Made by a program: the position numbers and the translations under genes | Shown: positions 60,744-64,000 of the stretch, one piece after another | How positions within the stretch are numbered: position 1 is the first letter of the stretch | Layout: each line of letters begins with the position of its first letter | Assembly (NCBI RefSeq): GCF_039531695.1 | Contig: NZ_BAAAQN010000035.1 | Coordinates: forward strand, 59,972 to 123,971 | Direction of reading: 5' to 3' | Origin: Catenulispora yoronensis | Lineage (GTDB): Bacteria > Actinomycetota > Actinomycetes > Streptomycetales > Catenulisporaceae | Length of the DNA stretch: 64,000 nt | Notes under the pieces: model-generated | Told to the model about the DNA's origin: nothing | Seen by the model: only the letters and a program-made list of their open reading frames with translations | Databases searched by the model: none

Positions 60744-60835
60744 GGCTCACACATCTCCTTGCTGGGAGGGGGACGCTCTCAGATTAACCTTTTAGGGGCT
60801 ATGCGCGGACCATGGCCAAGCGGGACATTTGACCT

Positions 60836-61951
60836 GTGACCACGTTGAATGGCTTCGCCTACGCCGAGTTGTCGTTCGGCGCCGACGGTTCGACCACGGA
60901 CCCCGCGCAGAGCACCTCCGCCCCCGCCCTGGCGCTGGGCGCGGACGTGACCGACCTTCTTGTCCTGGCCCATGGGTGGAACAACGATCCGCCCGCGGCC
61001 CGGAACCTCTACGACGGACTCACGGCCGCGATGGCCCGGTGCGGGGGTGCGCCGGCCGGGCTGGCGGTGCTCGGCGTGCTGTGGCCGGCCAAGCAGTACG
61101 ACGCGGCGCCGGCCGTCGCCGCGAACATCGCCGCCGACCCGAGCGGGCAGGCGGCCGAGGCTTTTGTGCAGGGGGTGCGGGCGCAGGTCGGGGCTGACCT
61201 GGTCGCGGCGCCCGCGGCGCCGTCCTGGGCCGATCCCGGGGATCAGCAGGAGATGTTCTTCGGGCTGGACCCGGGGGCGCTGTTGGAGCGGTTCGGGCCG
61301 GTCGAGGACGGGGTTTCGAGTGTTTTGAACCTCGCGACGTACTACACGATGAAGGCCCGGTCCGCGGCGGTGGGGCGGGGGCTGGCGCGGGTGTTGAGCG
61401 CAGCCCGGGCGGCGCGGCCGGATCTGCGGCTGCACTTGGCGGGGCACAGTTTCGGTGCGCGGGTGATGGCTTCGGCGGTGGCTACGGCTGATCCGTTGCC
61501 GGTTGCTTCGGCGACGCTCATTCAGGGGGCGCTGTCGCATTACGGGTTCGCGCGGCGGTGGGACGGGGTTCATGACGGGATGTTCCGGCCGGCGCTGGTC
61601 GGGGGGCGGGTGCGGGGGCCGGTGGTGGTGACGTATTCGCGGCATGACGAGGTGCTGGGGATTGCTTATGCGCTGGCTTCGCGGTTGGCGGATCAGGCGG
61701 ATTCGGCGTTGGGGCCTATTGGGGGGAAGCATGACAAGTTCGGGGCTTTGGGGGCTAATGGGGCTTTGAGTACGCCGGAGGCGGTTTGGATGGGGATGAT
61801 GGGGCAGGGTGGGGGGAGGTATGCGTTTGCTGGGGGGAGTGTGACGAATTTGGAGGCTAGTGCGTTTATTCCTAGTCATTCGGTTATTGGGTGTACTGAG
61901 GTTGGGATGGCTGTTGTGGGGGCGATTCTGGGTGGGGGTGGGGGTGGGTGA
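60836..61951 (+). CDS. Alpha/beta hydrolase-fold protein
   Basis: 371 residues. Oxyanion region VLAHGWNNDPPAARNLYDGLTAAM and nucleophile Ser in LAGHSFGARVMA, in the style of bacterial lipases/proteases with large lids. Putative acid in VVTYSRHDEVLGIAYALASRLADQADSALGPIGG. There is no signal peptide. GTG 60836 is the start. In its last third the synonymous codons become G/T-rich (GGG and TTG), ending in a GGGGGG tail. This is the start of the skewed stretch that covers the rest of the window. Confidence 0.8.
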   Translation: MTTLNGFAYAELSFGADGSTTDPAQSTSAPALALGADVTDLLVLAHGWNNDPPAARNLYDGLTAAMARCGGAPAGLAVLGVLWPAKQYDAAPAVAANIAADPSGQAAEAFVQGVRAQVGADLVAAPAAPSWADPGDQQEMFFGLDPGALLERFGPVEDGVSSVLNLATYYTMKARSAAVGRGLARVLSAARAARPDLRLHLAGHSFGARVMASAVATADPLPVASATLIQGALSHYGFARRWDGVHDGMFRPALVGGRVRGPVVVTYSRHDEVLGIAYALASRLADQADSALGPIGGKHDKFGALGANGALSTPEAVWMGMMGQGGGRYAFAGGSVTNLEASAFIPSHSVIGCTEVGMAVVGAILGGGGGG

Positions 61952-62051
61952 TGGGGGGGTGATTGATGGGGGTGATTGATGGGGGGGGAAGGCCGGAAAC
62001 GTCAGCTTGTTGTCGTTGCGGCCATGGCGTGGGAGCGGCGAGGCTTGAGGT

Positions 62052-63035
62052 ATGAGCCGCCGCGTGGTCTTCCTGGTGTTTCCGGGCTTTCAGATGCTCG
62101 ATCTGACGTGTCCGCTGGAGGTTTTCGCTCAGGCGGACAGTCTGTTCCGGCTTGATCGGCGTCGTTACGAGACCGAGGTCGTCGCGGTCACTGCTGAGGC
62201 GGTGGTGGCGACGGACGGGTTGGCGGTGGTGCCGCATCGGACCATGGCCGAGGCTGCGGAGTTGCCGGTCGACACGTTGGTGGTGGTGGGCGGCAAGGGC
62301 GTGCGCGAGGTGATGCGGGATGCGGTATACGTCGACTGGGTTCGCGGGATGGCGGCTGGTGCGCGGCGGGTGACGTCGGTGTGTTCGGGGGCGTTGTTGT
62401 TGGCCGCGACCGGGTTGTTGGACGGGCGGCGCGTGGCTACGCACTGGAGTGCGTGCGAGGAGCTGGCGAGGGGGTTCCCGAAGGTTCAGGTGGAGACGGA
62501 TCCGATTTTCATTCGGAGTGATCCGTATTGGACTTCGGCGGGGGTCACGGCCGGGCTTGATCTCGCGATGGCGCTTGTCGAGGACGACTTCGGGGCCGAG
62601 GCGGCGCGGCGGATCGCGAAGCAGCTGGTGGTGTTCGTGCAGCGGTCCGGGGGGCAGTCGCAGTTCAGTACGCAGCTTGCTGCGCAGCGGCCGGGGCGGG
62701 ACAGCTTGCGGGAGGTGCAGGGGTGGATCGCGGATCATCTGGATGATGATTTGAGTTTGCCGGCGTTGGCGCGGAGGGCGGCGCTGAGTGAGCGGCACTT
62801 TTCGCGGGTTTTTCGGGCGGAGACGGGGATGACGGTGGCTGCGTATGTGGAGGCTGTGCGGGTGGAGGCTGCGCGGCGGTTGTTGGAGAGTACTGGGGAG
62901 GGGTTGGAGCGGATTGCGAGGAGTTGTGGGTTTGGGACGGTGGAGACTATGCATCGTACGTTTAATCGGGCTGTGAGGGTTACGCCTGGGGAGTATCGGA
63001 GGCATTTTAGGCGGGGGGTGGTTGTTGGGCGGTGA
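62052..63035 (+). CDS. GlxA family transcriptional regulator (DJ-1/PfpI + AraC HTH)
   Basis: 327 residues. An N-terminal amidotransferase-like DJ-1/PfpI domain (VVFLVFPGFQMLDLTCPLEVFAQA; TSVCSGALLLAATGLLDGRRVATHWSA, nucleophile-like Cys) and a C-terminal AraC/XylS DNA-binding domain (LREVQGWIADHLDDDLSLPALARRAALSERHFSRVFRAETGMTVAAYVEAVRVEAARRLL...CGFGTVETMHRTFNRAVRVTPGEYR). It should be an activator sensing a small ligand. ATG 62052 has TTGAGG upstream. Codon use is G/T-skewed, like its neighbours. Confidence 0.93.
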   Translation: MSRRVVFLVFPGFQMLDLTCPLEVFAQADSLFRLDRRRYETEVVAVTAEAVVATDGLAVVPHRTMAEAAELPVDTLVVVGGKGVREVMRDAVYVDWVRGMAAGARRVTSVCSGALLLAATGLLDGRRVATHWSACEELARGFPKVQVETDPIFIRSDPYWTSAGVTAGLDLAMALVEDDFGAEAARRIAKQLVVFVQRSGGQSQFSTQLAAQRPGRDSLREVQGWIADHLDDDLSLPALARRAALSERHFSRVFRAETGMTVAAYVEAVRVEAARRLLESTGEGLERIARSCGFGTVETMHRTFNRAVRVTPGEYRRHFRRGVVVGR

Positions 63036-63093
63036 TCGACGTTTCAGTCGGCCTTCCGATCGATGTTCTAATCGGCCTTCCAGTCGACCTTCC
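63034..63093. repeat. 24-bp direct repeat, about 2.5 units
   Basis: GATCGAC/TGTTTCAGTCGGCCTTCC-like units start at 63034 and 63058; a half unit follows at 63082. They lie between the GlxA and DUF2079 genes. The 63032-63217 frame across them (IDVSVGLP repeats) is not called as a gene. Confidence 0.7.
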
Positions 63094-63149
63094 AGTTCGA
63101 GAGCGTGTTGATGCCAGGATCGGCGACCTGGTGGCTGGATGGTTGGGCG

Positions 63150-64000
63150 ATGCAGACAGACCTCATCGGCGGCAGGGTAAGTCGTGTAAGCCGTCCGCGA
63201 CGTCAAAGCGGCGCTGAAGGGTGGGATGCGCAGGCGGCGCAGACACCGGCTGCTCGTGGTGGTGGTGGTACGGGGTGGGTGTGGGTGTGGGTCTTGACGG
63301 GCGCGTTGTTCGTGCTCTACACCCTGCTTTCTGTCAGGATCCATCAGCGGATGCTTTCCAATGCTTATGATTTGGGTATTTTCGAACAAGCGGTTCGGTC
63401 GTATGCGGATGGGCACCTGCCTGTCTCCGAGTTGAGGGCGCCGGATTTTCCGTTGCTTGGCGACCATTTCTCGCCTGTTTTGGCTTTGCTGGCGCCGTTC
63501 TATGCGGTTTGGCGTACGCCGGTGACGTTGCTTGTGGCGCAGGCGGCGCTTGTTGCGGTGAGTGTGCCGCCGTTGGCTCTTTGGGCGTGTCGGCGTTTGG
63601 GGGTTGGTCCTGGTCTTGTGATCGGGGCGTGCTATGGGCTGTCTTGGGGGGTTGCTAGTGCAGTTGGTTTTGACTTTCATGAAGTGGCGTTTGCTGCACC
63701 GTTGTTGGCGTGGTCATTGGCGGCTCTTGGGGGTGGCAGGCTGCGGGCTGCTGCTTGTTGGGCGTTGCCGTTGTTGTTCGTCAAGGATGATTTCGGGCTT
63801 ACGGTGGCGGTGGTTGGGTTGGTGATTGCGTGGCGGGGGGATCGGAAGCTTGGTTTTGCTGTTGCTGTGGCTGGTGTGGTGGGGACTGTGGTGACGGTTT
63901 TGGTGGTTCTGCCGGCGTTTAATCCGGCTGGGGATTTTGTCTACTGGGCGTTGCTCGATGGTTCGAGTGGGGGTGGGGGGGGGGGGGGGGGTTTGGGGGG
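63150..64000 (+). CDS. DUF2079 family membrane protein (partial, runs off the window)
   Basis: The first 283 codons of a larger integral membrane protein; no stop before the window end. After a basic, Ser/Arg-rich start comes WVLTGALFVLYTLLSVRIHQRMLSNAYDLGIFEQAVRSYADGHLPVSELRAPDFPLLGDHFSPVLALLAPFYAVW, then TLLVAQAALVAVSVPPLALWACRRL and VGFDFHEVAFAAPLLAWSLAALGG. This is the DUF2079 signature (YDLGIFEQA, GDHFSP, DFHE). These are glycosyltransferase-like polytopic proteins. ATG 63150 begins the frame; there is no clear ribosome-binding site. The last 17-G run sits inside it. Confidence 0.85.
   Translation, partial: MQTDLIGGRVSRVSRPRRQSGAEGWDAQAAQTPAARGGGGTGWVWVWVLTGALFVLYTLLSVRIHQRMLSNAYDLGIFEQAVRSYADGHLPVSELRAPDFPLLGDHFSPVLALLAPFYAVWRTPVTLLVAQAALVAVSVPPLALWACRRLGVGPGLVIGACYGLSWGVASAVGFDFHEVAFAAPLLAWSLAALGGGRLRAAACWALPLLFVKDDFGLTVAVVGLVIAWRGDRKLGFAVAVAGVVGTVVTVLVVLPAFNPAGDFVYWALLDGSSGGGGGGGGLG
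63975..63991. repeat. 17-G homopolymer within the DUF2079 gene
   Basis: Seventeen consecutive G bases, with GGGGGT before and TTTGGGGGG after, in the last 30 bases of the window. It may be a true phase-variable tract or a sequencing/assembly artefact. Confidence 0.8.

Noticed and set aside
63032..63217. Frame encoding IDVSVGLP-type repeats
   Set aside because: It only spells the 24-bp DNA repeat and runs into the start of the DUF2079 gene in another frame.

Overview
This is a 64 kb chromosomal window from a high-GC, filamentous-type actinomycete. The evidence is GC-rich third codon positions, frequent GTG starts, GTGA/ATGA gene overlaps, and actinobacterial families (DUF1707-FHA, DUF501, DUF2079, DUF993, FmdB, PASTA-less Ser/Thr kinase, poly-HAMP hybrid kinase, SpoIIE-type phosphatases). 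The genus cannot be fixed from the sequence alone. I see no tRNA, rRNA, CRISPR array, insertion sequence, integrase or phage gene.

Layout. 1-7.7 kb: an SDR oxidoreductase, a membrane Ser/Thr kinase, a nitrilase-family amidase, and a three-gene 2-oxoacid dehydrogenase operon (E1alpha-E1beta-E2, minus strand). 7.7-11.4 kb: a TetR regulator divergent from an FAD monooxygenase across three operator-like palindromes, then prephenate dehydratase and a J-domain-like protein. 11.5-13.5 kb: the decayed remains of a pxpA (5-oxoprolinase subunit A) gene and a low-complexity hypothetical protein. 13.6-21.7 kb: small membrane and signalling genes (LapA-like, FHA, lipoprotein serpin, acidic protein, nitroreductase, CpaB-like, FmdB zinc ribbon, PAS-GAF-PP2C phosphatase) and 5-formyl-THF cyclo-ligase. 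21.7-25.1 kb: a plus-strand group with a GGDEF cyclase, galU, moeA and moaC. 25.3-33.1 kb: a 14-TM-type MFS exporter, secreted SGNH hydrolase, MarR regulator divergent from a trans-aconitate methyltransferase-like gene, VOC protein, a DUF1003/MgtE-N-CBS pair and a lipoprotein.

33.2-46 kb is the most distinctive region. It is a LacI-controlled carbohydrate island with no visible uptake system: phosphodiesterase, 2-hydroxyacid dehydrogenase, a tightly overlapping heparinase-II/III-fold/DUF2264/TIM-barrel isomerase operon, a LacI regulator, then a second operon (Gfo/Idh oxidoreductase, DUF993 aldolase-like, isomerase) divergent from a second LacI gene, and an EamA transporter. Operator-like palindromes can be assigned to both regulators.

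46-52 kb: a cytosolic hybrid kinase with five tandem HAMP units, overlapping a response regulator and divergent from a GAF-PP2C phosphatase. 51.6-60.8 kb: cyclopropane-fatty-acid synthase, alpha/beta hydrolase, type II NADH dehydrogenase with a long AT-richer upstream region, Ppx/GppA phosphatase, DUF501, a membrane protein overlapping a multicopper oxidase, and HisC-type aminotransferase. 60.8-64 kb: an alpha/beta hydrolase, a GlxA-type AraC regulator, and the start of a DUF2079 membrane protein that runs off the window just after a 17-G homopolymer. From about 61.5 kb onward the plus strand becomes strongly G+T-rich at synonymous positions.

All functions are inferred from protein family signatures read by eye. 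No database search was run.
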